DNA of 64,000 bases from an uncultured SAR116 cluster alpha proteobacterium (GTDB taxonomy: Bacteria > Pseudomonadota > Alphaproteobacteria > Puniceispirillales > Marisalimonadaceae). Positions 48,274-56,128 of the stretch are shown one piece after another. The stretch lies in the NCBI GenBank assembly GCA_902619805.1, contig CACNGC010000007.1:1-64000 (forward strand). Direction: 5' to 3'. How positions within the stretch are numbered: position 1 is the stretch's first letter; each line of letters opens with the position of its first letter. Made by a program: the position numbers and the translations under genes. Under the pieces are notes generated by a model. It saw only the letters and a program-made list of their open reading frames with translations, did not search any database and had not been told where the DNA came from.

Positions 48274-48588
48274 TTAGGAAATTCTAGTTATACTTCCTGA
48301 AACTTCTGCCCCTAAATCAATCGATAAAGCATTAGTTTTCAAATTACCTTCAACTTTTGCACTACTAGCAACATTAAGAGTGTTAGCCGCAACCTCACCT
48401 TTAACAAGACCGCCTAATGTAACTTTGTCGGCAATTAAATTTCCATCAAAAATACTGTTAGCCTCAAGAAGTACATCTTTAGCTCTTAATTCGCCTTTAA
48501 ATCTTCCAGCAACAACAACGGATGATCCAGCAGAGTCTAAGTTACCTTCCATAACCAATTCTTCTGATATATATGTTATTTCGCTCAT
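48274..48588 (-). CDS. Bactofilin (third of three)
   Basis: This 104-residue polymer-forming cytoskeletal protein is built from short beta-helix repeats (GSSVVVAGRFKGELRAKDVL and similar turns of about 17 residues). Bactofilins form filaments at poles, stalks or growth zones, often recruiting cell-wall enzymes. The hydrophobic core repeats are intact and the N- and C-terminal tails are short. It lies 23 bp after the second bactofilin. Confidence 0.85.
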   Translation of the reverse strand: MSEITYISEELVMEGNLDSAGSSVVVAGRFKGELRAKDVLLEANSIFDGNLIADKVTLGGLVKGEVAANTLNVASSAKVEGNLKTNALSIDLGAEVSGSITRIS

Positions 48589-48611
48589 AATAAATCCTTC
48601 TAATACCTAAA

Positions 48612-49004
48612 TTAATTTACTTCTGTGTTATCTTCTTGCACTTCTTCAGTTTCATTGGTTTCTTCTGCTTTTTTTGCATCAGCCTTATTCCAATTATGTA
48701 CAACTCTGCAATTTAAAGCAGCACCTCTATCCATTTGTAATGACTTATAGTGAACCTCCCCACTAATTCTTGAAGTTTCAGTTAACCAAACACTATCAGC
48801 CTTCATTTTTCCTTCATACTCTCCTGCAATAACCACTAATTCTGAATCAACTTTTCCAATAAATTTTCCAGTTGAACCAATAGTAACTTTTTCAGTTGTT
48901 AAATCAGCTTCAACATATCCATTGATTTCAATGGATTTGGCATTAGATATTTTACCAGTAAATCTTGCACCAGATCCCAAAACTGCCTGTTTATTTGCCA
49001 TCAA
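48612..49004 (-). CDS. Bactofilin (second of three)
   Basis: This 130-residue bactofilin core has repeats such as SIEINGYVEADLTTEKVTIG and GEVHYKSLQMDRGAALNCRV, plus an acidic C-terminal tail (EETNETEEVQEDNTEVN) that could be a partner-binding end. It follows the first bactofilin across a 30-bp A/T-repeat spacer containing an AAAGGAG ribosome site. Confidence 0.87.
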   Translation of the reverse strand: MMANKQAVLGSGARFTGKISNAKSIEINGYVEADLTTEKVTIGSTGKFIGKVDSELVVIAGEYEGKMKADSVWLTETSRISGEVHYKSLQMDRGAALNCRVVHNWNKADAKKAEETNETEEVQEDNTEVN

Positions 49005-49012
49005 AAATCTCC

Positions 49013-49052
49013 TTTAATTTAATTTAATTTTATTTTATTTTATTTTATTTTT
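49013..49052. repeat. TTTAA/TTTTA short tandem repeat
   Basis: Successive TTTAA and TTTTA units fill the spacer between the first two bactofilin genes, just upstream of the ribosome site of the second. Length change by slippage could alter spacing or translation; that is speculative. Confidence 0.5.
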
Positions 49053-49382
49053 TCTTTTTCCTACTTGAGCCTCTACAACAGCTCCTTCCTCTATTGAAAT
49101 ATTTTCATAAAAAACTTCTCCAGATATTTTACCAGTAGATTTAATTGAAACTATGTCACCTGAAACTTGGCCATCACATTTACCAGATACTGTTACAACG
49201 TCTGCGTCAATATTTCCTTTTAAAGTCCCAGTATCTTCTACTGACAAACTATGACACTTAATATCTCCAACAACTGACCCTAATAACACTAAATCTCCAT
49301 CTGCTGAAATTTTGCCTTTTATCTTCATATCACTTGAAATTACAGATTTTGCATTTTCAGTATCGTTTGTTTTTCCTAACAT
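49035..49382 (-). CDS. Bactofilin (first of three)
   Basis: This 115-residue bactofilin has a short N-terminal tail (MLGKTNDTENAKSVISSDM) and a beta-helix core (GKISADGDLVLLGSVVGDI, GTLKGNIDADVVTVSGKCDG), ending in a basic tail KRKNKIK. It is first in a three-gene bactofilin run whose upstream region contains a near-consensus sigma-54 promoter (49507-49522). Confidence 0.88.
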   Translation of the reverse strand: MLGKTNDTENAKSVISSDMKIKGKISADGDLVLLGSVVGDIKCHSLSVEDTGTLKGNIDADVVTVSGKCDGQVSGDIVSIKSTGKISGEVFYENISIEEGAVVEAQVGKRKNKIK

Positions 49383-49493
49383 CTTAGAAATCCTTTTTCT
49401 AATAATTAAAATTGATCAAAATTAACCTACTACAACTACTTCTATGTTACTACCGTAAATTTAAATTTAAAAAATTAATCAAAATTCATTTAT

Positions 49494-49510
49494 TTGGTAT
49501 GAATGATGCA
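49494..49510 (+). promoter_or_regulatory. Weaker sigma-54-like promoter
   Basis: TTTGG, eight bases and ATGCA place GG (49496-49497) and GC (49508-49509) exactly 10 bp apart on the plus strand, about 52 bp before the ATG at 49562. Its -12 GC is shared with the stronger minus-strand promoter, so the two could not be used at once. Confidence 0.4.
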
Positions 49511-49522
49511 ATTAACTTGCCA
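49507..49522 (-). promoter_or_regulatory. Sigma-54 promoter for the bactofilin genes
   Basis: The minus strand reads TGGCAAGTTAATTGCA, against the consensus TGGCACG-N4-TTGCA, with GG and GC 10 bp apart. Transcription would start near 49496, about 113 bp before the first bactofilin ATG. rpoN lies about 2 kb away. Confidence 0.65.
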
Positions 49523-49561
49523 TAATAATTATTAGAAATCAAAAATTTAAAGTTGGAAATT

Positions 49562-49936
49562 ATGGCAGATGAAATAATTGATTTAAGAGATCGTATTGAA
49601 AAAATGCGTATAGAGATTGAAAATGAAGGTATAGAACAAGTTTCCATTGATTCACCTTTACAAATTCATCAAAAAACTAGCAATTCAAACATTTCCCTTT
49701 CAATGGAAAATAAAAACAGTTTCCCGAATCAAAATTTTAAGGTAAAAAATAATTCTAATGAATTTGATAATATTGAAAATAAAAATGATAAATCTTTAAC
49801 TAGAAACGAGTCTTTTCCTGCAGTGAGTTTGTCGGTTAAAAACCCAGTCTCTAGTAAAGTGTTAACGTTATTAGTTACTTTACAAGTTTTATCAAATATA
49901 GGTATTTTATATTTTTTATACATTGGTATGGAGTAG
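49562..49936 (+). CDS. Membrane-anchored protein with N-terminal DLRxRIxKMR motif
   Basis: The ATG at 49562 (MADEIIDLRDRIEKMR) has GGA at 49555-49557 before it. The 124-residue product has a short helical N-terminus, a long polar Asn/Ser-rich linker (about 25-90) and one C-terminal membrane segment (about 100-122). The N-terminal motif DLRDRIEKMR (residues 7-16) recurs as DLRNRILKMR in the protein at 61076-61621, which has the same overall design. It lies just before the M23 endopeptidase gene and opposite the bactofilins, so it may link these proteins. Function unknown. Confidence 0.65.
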   Translation: MADEIIDLRDRIEKMRIEIENEGIEQVSIDSPLQIHQKTSNSNISLSMENKNSFPNQNFKVKNNSNEFDNIENKNDKSLTRNESFPAVSLSVKNPVSSKVLTLLVTLQVLSNIGILYFLYIGME

Positions 49937-49939
49937 TAA

Positions 49940-51280
49940 GTGGTTAATACCACATTAAACAAATTTGGAAAAAAACTACCTCCTGTGAAAACAGGACAAC
50001 GTTTTGGAGAAGAAATTAAAAAAGACAAAAAAGTAGGACTTTTTTCAGAAAGACGTTTTTTAATATTTACCAAAAGAGGGCCAATTGAAATAGCTTTTAA
50101 ACCTATTCACTATGTTAGTGTTATAATGACAACAATCATTGGTTTAACAAGTATAGTTTATTGGTCTGCAAAAGGTATTCACTCAGCGATAGATGTAGCT
50201 AAAAAAAACGATATTATAACTATAGCCTCAGCAAATATAAGTAATCCAATAGAAAATGACTCTGACACTGTCGTTAACATTAATACAAACGACCAATCAA
50301 ATATTTCATTACCAATTTTTAAGAATAATTTTTTAATTGAGGAAAATGACACAAATTCTTATAAGCCTCTGGTTAACAAAAATATTAATAACAAAGAAGA
50401 ATCTGTTGGCATAAATTTTAAAGAAGTTAACAACAAAACAACAGCAAATAATTTGAAAATCGATTTGTTTAATGAAACTATGAGAAATCAAGATTTACCT
50501 GTTAATTTTACAAATCAACTTGTAAACGAGAGTAATATTTTCATTTCTGAGAACACTACTTCTAATAAACTTAATGGTGATTCTGTACCTAGTCCTCCAA
50601 AAATCAATGATAAAGTAAAAACAATTCGCTTTATTGCTTCTGTTGATAATGAAATATCTCAAATGGAAAATGTTTTTGATTTGATTAAAGTTAAGTTAAA
50701 CGACAACGATTTAGTAAGTTTAAAGTCAATTACAAAAAAAACTAAGGCAATTGATCCCGATAGTGATGAATTTTTTCGAAGTTTAAAAAAAAGAATAAAT
50801 TTGCTTTCAATTTATAAAGATGCACTTCAAAATATTCCATTAAAACCACCTATGGAACATTATTATGTATCTAGTCCTTATGGACCAAGAAAACATCCAG
50901 TTACAGGTAAATATAGAATGCACCACGGCATAGATTTAGCTGGGACATGGCAAGAAAATGTATCAGTCTCTGCTGATGGAACTGTAGTATTTGCTGGATA
51001 TCATGGTTCTTTTGGTAAAGTTATTAGAATAAAGCATAATTATGGAATAATGACTACATATGGTCATCTTGCAAAAATCAATGTAAGACGAGGTGATTTA
51101 GTTAGTGAAGGTCAGATAATAGGTAAAATGGGGCGAACTGGCAAGGTAAAAGGGGCACATCTTCATTATGAAATCTCTGTAAATGGTAAATCTCAAAATC
51201 CAGCCACTTATATAAAAATTGGTAGGAACCTTCTAAGTAGAACAAGTTTAAAAACTTTTGCTAATAAAAACTTAAACTAA
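49940..51280 (+). CDS. M23/LytM-family cell-wall endopeptidase, membrane anchored
   Basis: This 446-residue protein starts at GTG 49940, 3 bp after the preceding gene. It has a cytoplasmic N-terminus (about 1-50), one membrane segment (about 53-75), a long Asn-rich linker, and a C-terminal M23 domain with the zinc motifs HHGIDLAGT (HxxxD) and HLHYEIS (HxH) intact. Such enzymes cut peptidoglycan cross-links. A location beside bactofilin genes is known for M23 proteins in other bacteria, where bactofilins position them. Confidence 0.9.
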   Translation: MVNTTLNKFGKKLPPVKTGQRFGEEIKKDKKVGLFSERRFLIFTKRGPIEIAFKPIHYVSVIMTTIIGLTSIVYWSAKGIHSAIDVAKKNDIITIASANISNPIENDSDTVVNINTNDQSNISLPIFKNNFLIEENDTNSYKPLVNKNINNKEESVGINFKEVNNKTTANNLKIDLFNETMRNQDLPVNFTNQLVNESNIFISENTTSNKLNGDSVPSPPKINDKVKTIRFIASVDNEISQMENVFDLIKVKLNDNDLVSLKSITKKTKAIDPDSDEFFRSLKKRINLLSIYKDALQNIPLKPPMEHYYVSSPYGPRKHPVTGKYRMHHGIDLAGTWQENVSVSADGTVVFAGYHGSFGKVIRIKHNYGIMTTYGHLAKINVRRGDLVSEGQIIGKMGRTGKVKGAHLHYEISVNGKSQNPATYIKIGRNLLSRTSLKTFANKNLN

Positions 51281-51287
51281 TCCACCT

Positions 51288-51304
51288 TTGGCATAACAAA
51301 TGCA
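51288..51304 (+). promoter_or_regulatory. Sigma-54 promoter before the 59-residue gene
   Basis: TTGGCATAACAAATGCA: GG (51290-51291) and GC (51302-51303) are 10 bp apart, with TGGCA and TGCA matching the consensus ends. The predicted start near 51315 leaves an AGGAG ribosome site (51321-51325) for the ATG at 51333. Confidence 0.6.
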
Positions 51305-51332
51305 TCATATGTAATAATAAAGGAGATTAGTT

Positions 51333-51512
51333 ATGTATTTAGAAGAAATAAATAAAGTTACAAATAATAAAAAAATATTATTAAATAATTTAAACGATTT
51401 TATTATTCAAATTGATTACTATGATCAAAATGGTATTAAAAAACGTAAAAATAAAATACCATTAAAATATATCTTAAACTCTAAATTTATAAATTCTCGG
51501 ATAGCAATTTAA
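51333..51512 (+). CDS. Small 59-residue hypothetical protein
   Basis: The ATG at 51333 has AGGAG at 51321-51325. The product is lysine-, asparagine- and isoleucine-rich, starting MYLEEINKVTNNKK, with no known motif. It has its own sigma-54-like promoter and is convergent with rpoN (stop 51535), about 20 bp away, so it could regulate or be regulated with rpoN. Below common gene-length cut-offs. Confidence 0.55.
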   Translation: MYLEEINKVTNNKKILLNNLNDFIIQIDYYDQNGIKKRKNKIPLKYILNSKFINSRIAI

Positions 51513-51534
51513 AAATAATTATCAATTTTATTAA

Positions 51535-53019
51535 TTAGTTTTGTGCAAATTTCATTAATCTAGCTTGTTTTCTTCTTTGTGAACTAGATGGTATGTTTAG
51601 CATATCTCTATATTTTGCTACTGTCCTTCTAGCAACATCCATACCTTCTTTATTTAAAATTCCAGCTAATTTATCATCACTTAGTGGTTTGCCTGCAATT
51701 TCTGAAGAAATTAAATTTTTAATAGTCTCTCTTACAGCAGAAGCAGCGTGTAATTCTGAGTTTTCTGAACCTAAAATTGACGCAGAAAAGAAATTTTTCA
51801 AAGGCATGACCCCCCACTCTGTTAAAATTAATTTACTATTAGTGACTCTTGAAACGGTACTTTCGTGCATTCCGATTTCATCAGAAATATCTTTGAGTAT
51901 CATTGGTTTCATATGGCTAAAACCATGTCTAAAAAAACCTACCTGTTTTTTTAAAATTTCAGAAGTCACTTTTAAAATTGTTTTATTTCTTTGATCAACT
52001 GCTTTTTTTAACCAGCGAGCTTCTCCAATCTTTTCTAATGCAAAAGCATTGCTTTTTGCATCAAGGTTATAATTATTCATTTCCTCAATATAACATTCAT
52101 CAACATTAACACTTGGTAAAGTTGAACCATTTAAGTCAATACGCCATCCTTTCGCAGATCTAGTAACAATAATATCTGGTTGATCAACATTAGTATTTTC
52201 CTGATTAAAAGCGTCAGCAGGTTTGGGATTGAGTGATCTTAAAATTTTGATCATTTTAAATAATTTATCTTCTGAGACTTTGCAAAGTTTACTAATTTGT
52301 CTAAATTTTCCAGAGGGTAACATATTAAGGTTTTCAAGAAGAGTTTCAAAATGCTGATTAAATTTTTTGTTTTCAACTAATTGTATCTTCAAACATTCTG
52401 CCAAATTTTGTGAAAAAATTCCAATAGGCTCAAGATTTTTTAATTTCGAAAGTGTTTTTTCAACTATAGAAATTTCAACATTCAATTCTTTTGCAACTTC
52501 ACATATAGATGAAATAAACCAACCACTTGGATGCAGATAATCTATCATTGCAATTGCAATACTTTTGCTATGATTATTCTTAAAGGTTAAATTTATTTGA
52601 TTATTTAAATGTTCTCTTAAAGAAACTTTATGCTTAAGTGTTTTTTCTATTACTTCTCCAGCAGATGTAATTGATCCTGATCTAATTACTTCTTTATCAA
52701 AAAGTTTTTTATTTTCCATTATTGAATTCGAAGATATATGAGTATCGAAAGTATTTTCTAAATCAAGTTTATTATCAATTTTTAGTGGATCTACTGAACT
52801 ATTCATGTTTTCGTATGTATTTGAATTTTTTTCTTCCACATTTATTTTGGTTATTGTTGGACTATTTTCTTTTAAAAATGGATTTTCTAATTGTGCTTTT
52901 TCAATAAAGTCTGATAATTCAATATTAGTAAGTTGTAACAATTTTATTGCTTGTTGCAACTGGGGTGTCATTATTAAAGACTGATTTTGTTTAATATTTA
53001 ACTGTTGTCCTAATTTCAT
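51535..53019 (-). CDS. rpoN: RNA polymerase sigma-54 factor
   Basis: Sigma-54 recognises -24/-12 promoters and needs an enhancer-binding ATPase. The 494-residue protein has the Gln-rich activator-interaction region I (LGQQLNIKQNQSLIMTPQLQ, then QAIKLLQLTNIEL), an acidic region II, the core-binding domain, the HTH region (DISDEIGMHESTVSRVTNSK) and the RpoN box ARRTVAKYRDM. No enhancer-binding activator is in the window. Several -24/-12 sites lie within 3 kb. Confidence 0.96.
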   Translation of the reverse strand: MKLGQQLNIKQNQSLIMTPQLQQAIKLLQLTNIELSDFIEKAQLENPFLKENSPTITKINVEEKNSNTYENMNSSVDPLKIDNKLDLENTFDTHISSNSIMENKKLFDKEVIRSGSITSAGEVIEKTLKHKVSLREHLNNQINLTFKNNHSKSIAIAMIDYLHPSGWFISSICEVAKELNVEISIVEKTLSKLKNLEPIGIFSQNLAECLKIQLVENKKFNQHFETLLENLNMLPSGKFRQISKLCKVSEDKLFKMIKILRSLNPKPADAFNQENTNVDQPDIIVTRSAKGWRIDLNGSTLPSVNVDECYIEEMNNYNLDAKSNAFALEKIGEARWLKKAVDQRNKTILKVTSEILKKQVGFFRHGFSHMKPMILKDISDEIGMHESTVSRVTNSKLILTEWGVMPLKNFFSASILGSENSELHAASAVRETIKNLISSEIAGKPLSDDKLAGILNKEGMDVARRTVAKYRDMLNIPSSSQRRKQARLMKFAQN

Positions 53020-53265
53020 TTAAATCTCCACAATTGATAAATTCAAAATAGTGAAACAGATAAAAACAATTAAAATTAATAAAATCAAAGTTTTAATTTG
53101 ACAAATAAAAATGACAAAAATATGACTTTTTTATTACTGTCCTAATATGAAAATTAACAATCAAAACAATAGTTTAAATTTTTTCATTTTTTTATGTTTA
53201 AAAAAATATTTTTTTATTTAAATTAGTAAGTCAATAATTTGGCTTTAAAAAATTGATATATTTTT

Positions 53266-53520
53266 ATGACAAACAACAGTAAAATTTCAAATCCTTCTAA
53301 AGAAATAAAGAAACCTTACAAATGTAGAAATTGTTATATTATTAGACTATTTCTATTAGCAGTTGTTTTTATAGTACTTTTTGCTCTTATTCAAAATGAC
53401 AATTTGCATTATTTAGATTTTGTTACACCCTCAAATGCTGCGACATTAATAATTTTATTAGGTATAATAATGTTTTTAGTGAAATTAACTAAGAATGTTT
53501 TTGAGAGAAAAAAACATTAA
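53266..53520 (+). CDS. Small two-TM membrane protein
   Basis: This 84-residue protein has a basic N-terminus with KCRNC (a C-x2-C pair near residues 20-23), two membrane segments (about 27-42 and 54-73) and a basic tail. It resembles LapA-domain proteins only in general shape. It is convergent with the DUF1566-like gene, 3 bp apart. The 246 bp upstream is AT-rich with no clear promoter. Confidence 0.6.
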   Translation: MTNNSKISNPSKEIKKPYKCRNCYIIRLFLLAVVFIVLFALIQNDNLHYLDFVTPSNAATLIILLGIIMFLVKLTKNVFERKKH

Positions 53521-53523
53521 ATA

Positions 53524-54033
53524 TCACCTATCTCTAACTAATCTAACATAATTTGGAATAAAACCTGGAAATCTTCCAAAGGTATGTCCTGTGAAAAAAT
53601 TAACAGTCCACATAAATTGAGATTGCCATGGGTTTTTTTCGTTAGTCCAAAATGACTCAGGGGGAGTGTTAGGAAATATTTTCGAATTTATTTTGACTTT
53701 TTGACATTCTTTACAAACTATGCGTTCCAATTCTATTCTGTTTGGCAACCGCCAACTACCCTCTAGTTGTTCATTTGCTTGTCTTATAACAGAGTCAATT
53801 TGATTCAATTTAACTTTTATTGGATTGCCTACGCACTTATCTTTATCCCATACCATTCCTACAGTGCAAGTCATCCACTCCAGCTTTTGACTTAAATCAA
53901 TAACATAATATCCCCTAGAGATAAAATTATTAGCCCAAACATTATTGAAATTAAGCAATAATAATAATATTATAATTATAGTATAAATTTTAGAGAATGA
54001 TGATTTAAATTTTAGCATAACAAACTCCGACAA
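53524..54033 (-). CDS. Secreted DUF1566 (Lcl-type) domain protein
   Basis: This 169-residue protein has a signal peptide (to about residue 34, ending VWA). Typical Lcl/DUF1566 features follow: GYYVIDLSQKLEWMTCTVG, WRLPNRIELERIV, ESFWTNEKNP, WTVNFFTGHTF and YVRLVRDR. These domains are common in secreted or surface proteins and have no fixed function. The gene is divergent from pomA. Confidence 0.75.
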   Translation of the reverse strand: MSEFVMLKFKSSFSKIYTIIIILLLLLNFNNVWANNFISRGYYVIDLSQKLEWMTCTVGMVWDKDKCVGNPIKVKLNQIDSVIRQANEQLEGSWRLPNRIELERIVCKECQKVKINSKIFPNTPPESFWTNEKNPWQSQFMWTVNFFTGHTFGRFPGFIPNYVRLVRDR

Positions 54034-54056
54034 GTTTTTTTAAGATTAGTTTCACT

Positions 54057-54073
54057 TTGGTCTCATTCTTGCA
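54057..54073 (+). promoter_or_regulatory. Sigma-54-like promoter before pomA
   Basis: TTGG, eight bases and TTGCA place GG (54059-54060) and GC (54071-54072) 10 bp apart, giving a start near 54084 and a 38-base leader to the pomA ATG. The middle of the -24 element departs from consensus (TCTC instead of CACG). Confidence 0.5.
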
Positions 54074-54121
54074 GAATTTATGCCTAATATCATTATTATT
54101 TAATAAAAAAAAGGTAATAAA

Positions 54122-54886
54122 ATGGATATAGCATCTTTAATAGGACTTATAGGTACCCTTGGAATGATAGCTGGAGCAATGATATCCTCTGGCGGACTAG
54201 GAGCATTTATAGACACTCCCTCTATGTTAATTGTTATTGGAGGAACATTCTTTGCCGTAATGTATAGATCAACTTTACCCATGTTTCTAGCATCATTTGG
54301 AGCACTTGCTAAAGTTTTTATGCCTGGCGCCAAAAAACATGATGAACTAATAACTCGTATAACAGAACTTGCAGGTATTGCTAGAAAAGATGGAATGATG
54401 GCACTTGAAGGACAAGAAGTACCAGATAAATTTTTTGAAAAAGGACTTCAAATGCTTGTAGATGGTGCCGATGAAACTAAGTTAACTGATCAATTAAATA
54501 AAGAAGTCAAAGCAATGAAGTCCAGACATGAGGACATGACAGGCGTATTTCAGGCTTGGGTGGATTTAGCACCTGCAATGGGAATGATTGGAACATTAAT
54601 TGGATTAGTTGCTATGTTAGGTAATATGGCTGACCCAAAAGCAATTGGTCCAGCAATGGCGGTTGCTTTGTTAACAACTTTATATGGTGCCATGATTGCC
54701 AACTGTATTTTTATGCCTATCGTTACTAAGCTTGAAGGTTATTCAGCTCACGAATTACTTTACAGGGAAATGGTTGTAATGGGACTAAAATATATTTCCA
54801 GAGGTGAAAGTCCAAGAAATATAACTGATCAATTGGTAGCTCTTATGCCTCCAAAGATGCAAGCTCAATTAGAGGAAGCTGCTTAG
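54122..54886 (+). CDS. pomA: Flagellar motor stator protein PomA/MotA
   Basis: This 254-residue four-membrane-segment stator subunit has GGTFFAVMYRS, the conserved charged cytoplasmic loop, and the late motif VDLAPAMGMIGTLIGLVAML. Similarity is closer to the sodium-driven PomA type than to proton MotA. It is followed 26 bp later by pomB. No other flagellar structural genes are in the window. Confidence 0.92.
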   Translation: MDIASLIGLIGTLGMIAGAMISSGGLGAFIDTPSMLIVIGGTFFAVMYRSTLPMFLASFGALAKVFMPGAKKHDELITRITELAGIARKDGMMALEGQEVPDKFFEKGLQMLVDGADETKLTDQLNKEVKAMKSRHEDMTGVFQAWVDLAPAMGMIGTLIGLVAMLGNMADPKAIGPAMAVALLTTLYGAMIANCIFMPIVTKLEGYSAHELLYREMVVMGLKYISRGESPRNITDQLVALMPPKMQAQLEEAA

Positions 54887-54912
54887 TTAGTTTTTATAAT
54901 TAGGAGATTATT

Positions 54913-56094
54913 ATGGCTGAAGCGCAGGTAGAAGGAAGAGAAGAAGAAGAAGAAGAAGAAGAATGTCCTAAATGCGTCAAAGGTGCTCCTGCCTGGATGG
55001 CTACATTTGCAGACATGGCTACCTTATTGATGGCATTCTTTGTTTTAATCTTATCTTTTGCTGAATTCAATGTCCCTAAATTTAAACAGATTAGCGGTAG
55101 TTTAAAGAATGCCTTTGGTATCCAGAGAATAGTTCCAGTTGTAGAACAGCCTAAAGGCACGACTGTACTTTCTCTTGATTTTAGCCCCTCTCCTGCACCA
55201 TCAGTAACTAAAAATCTTACTCAACAAACCACTGATGCAGAACAAAAAAATTTAGATCTTAAATCAGAAGTTGACGAAGGAGATAGCGCTAAAAGTAATT
55301 CTAAAGAAATTTTAGATGCAAAAGATTTAAGTGAAGAGATTAAAAACAATGTATCTTCTAATAATGTAAAGGTAGAAACTATAAATGACAAAGTTTTAGT
55401 AAGTGTAAATACAGAAGACAAAACTTCAAAAGAAATTTCAAAGTTAATTAAGGATACTGTTGATGCTGTTGAAAAGTCTCGTGAAAATACGGGTGCTACT
55501 GAAACCGATGTACTAATTGGTGGAATAAACCAAGATATTCAAAAAATGGCATCCGCAACGATTGAAAATAAAATTTTAAAAGATCAAGTGAATAACCTTG
55601 AAAAACAAAGCTCTGATAGTGAAAAAGACATTCAAGAAAAAACCAAAAAGGCAGAATTTAGTGAGGATCAGCTTAGAGTTGCTCTTAAACAAGAAATAGG
55701 TCAAGGTTTAGCTGAAGTCCAAAGAGAAAAAGATAGAGTTGTGGTAACAGTTGGGTCTGCAGGCGCATTTAGTTCTGGTTCAGCAAGACTTACTAAAAAA
55801 GCCAGAGAAATAATGCAAAAAATTGCAAAAGTAAGTGCAAAAGGAGCTGGCCAAGTAAATGTATCTGGACATACTGACGATGTACCATTAATTTTTGGAG
55901 GTCAATATCGAGATAACTGGGATCTTGCAGCAGCAAGAGCCTCGAGTGTTGTTCAGGAATTAGCTAAAGCTAACACAATTCCTTCAGATAAACTCAGAGC
56001 AATCAGTTTTGGAGAAACTAGACCAATCGAGCAAAACGATACAAAACAAGGAAGAGAGAAAAATAGAAGAATTGAAATTGAAATAAAGTACTAG
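54913..56094 (+). CDS. pomB: Flagellar motor stator protein PomB/MotB with OmpA-like domain
   Basis: This 393-residue protein starts MAEAQVEGREEEEEEEECPK, an unusually acidic N-terminus. The stator plug/TM motif APAWMATFADMATLLMAFFV contains the ion-binding Asp. A long acidic, Lys/Ser/Glu-rich linker (about 100-245) separates it from a C-terminal OmpA/MotB peptidoglycan-binding domain with VSGHTDDVPL and REKNRRIEIEI. The linker is longer than in E. coli MotB. It is coupled to pomA. Confidence 0.92.
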   Translation: MAEAQVEGREEEEEEEECPKCVKGAPAWMATFADMATLLMAFFVLILSFAEFNVPKFKQISGSLKNAFGIQRIVPVVEQPKGTTVLSLDFSPSPAPSVTKNLTQQTTDAEQKNLDLKSEVDEGDSAKSNSKEILDAKDLSEEIKNNVSSNNVKVETINDKVLVSVNTEDKTSKEISKLIKDTVDAVEKSRENTGATETDVLIGGINQDIQKMASATIENKILKDQVNNLEKQSSDSEKDIQEKTKKAEFSEDQLRVALKQEIGQGLAEVQREKDRVVVTVGSAGAFSSGSARLTKKAREIMQKIAKVSAKGAGQVNVSGHTDDVPLIFGGQYRDNWDLAAARASSVVQELAKANTIPSDKLRAISFGETRPIEQNDTKQGREKNRRIEIEIKY

Positions 56095-56128
56095 CTTTAA
56101 CTTTAATACAATTCTTGAAGGATTAAGT

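Noticed and set aside
51874-51884. Further copy of the element motif (ATTTCATCAG) inside rpoN
   Set aside because: It is only a 10-bp match inside a conserved coding region far from the element, and the flanking bases do not extend it. Chance is the better explanation.
53229-53262. Sigma-54-like site (TTTGGC...TTGAT) before the two-TM gene
   Set aside because: GG and the downstream G are 12 bp apart instead of 10, and the -12 GC is missing.
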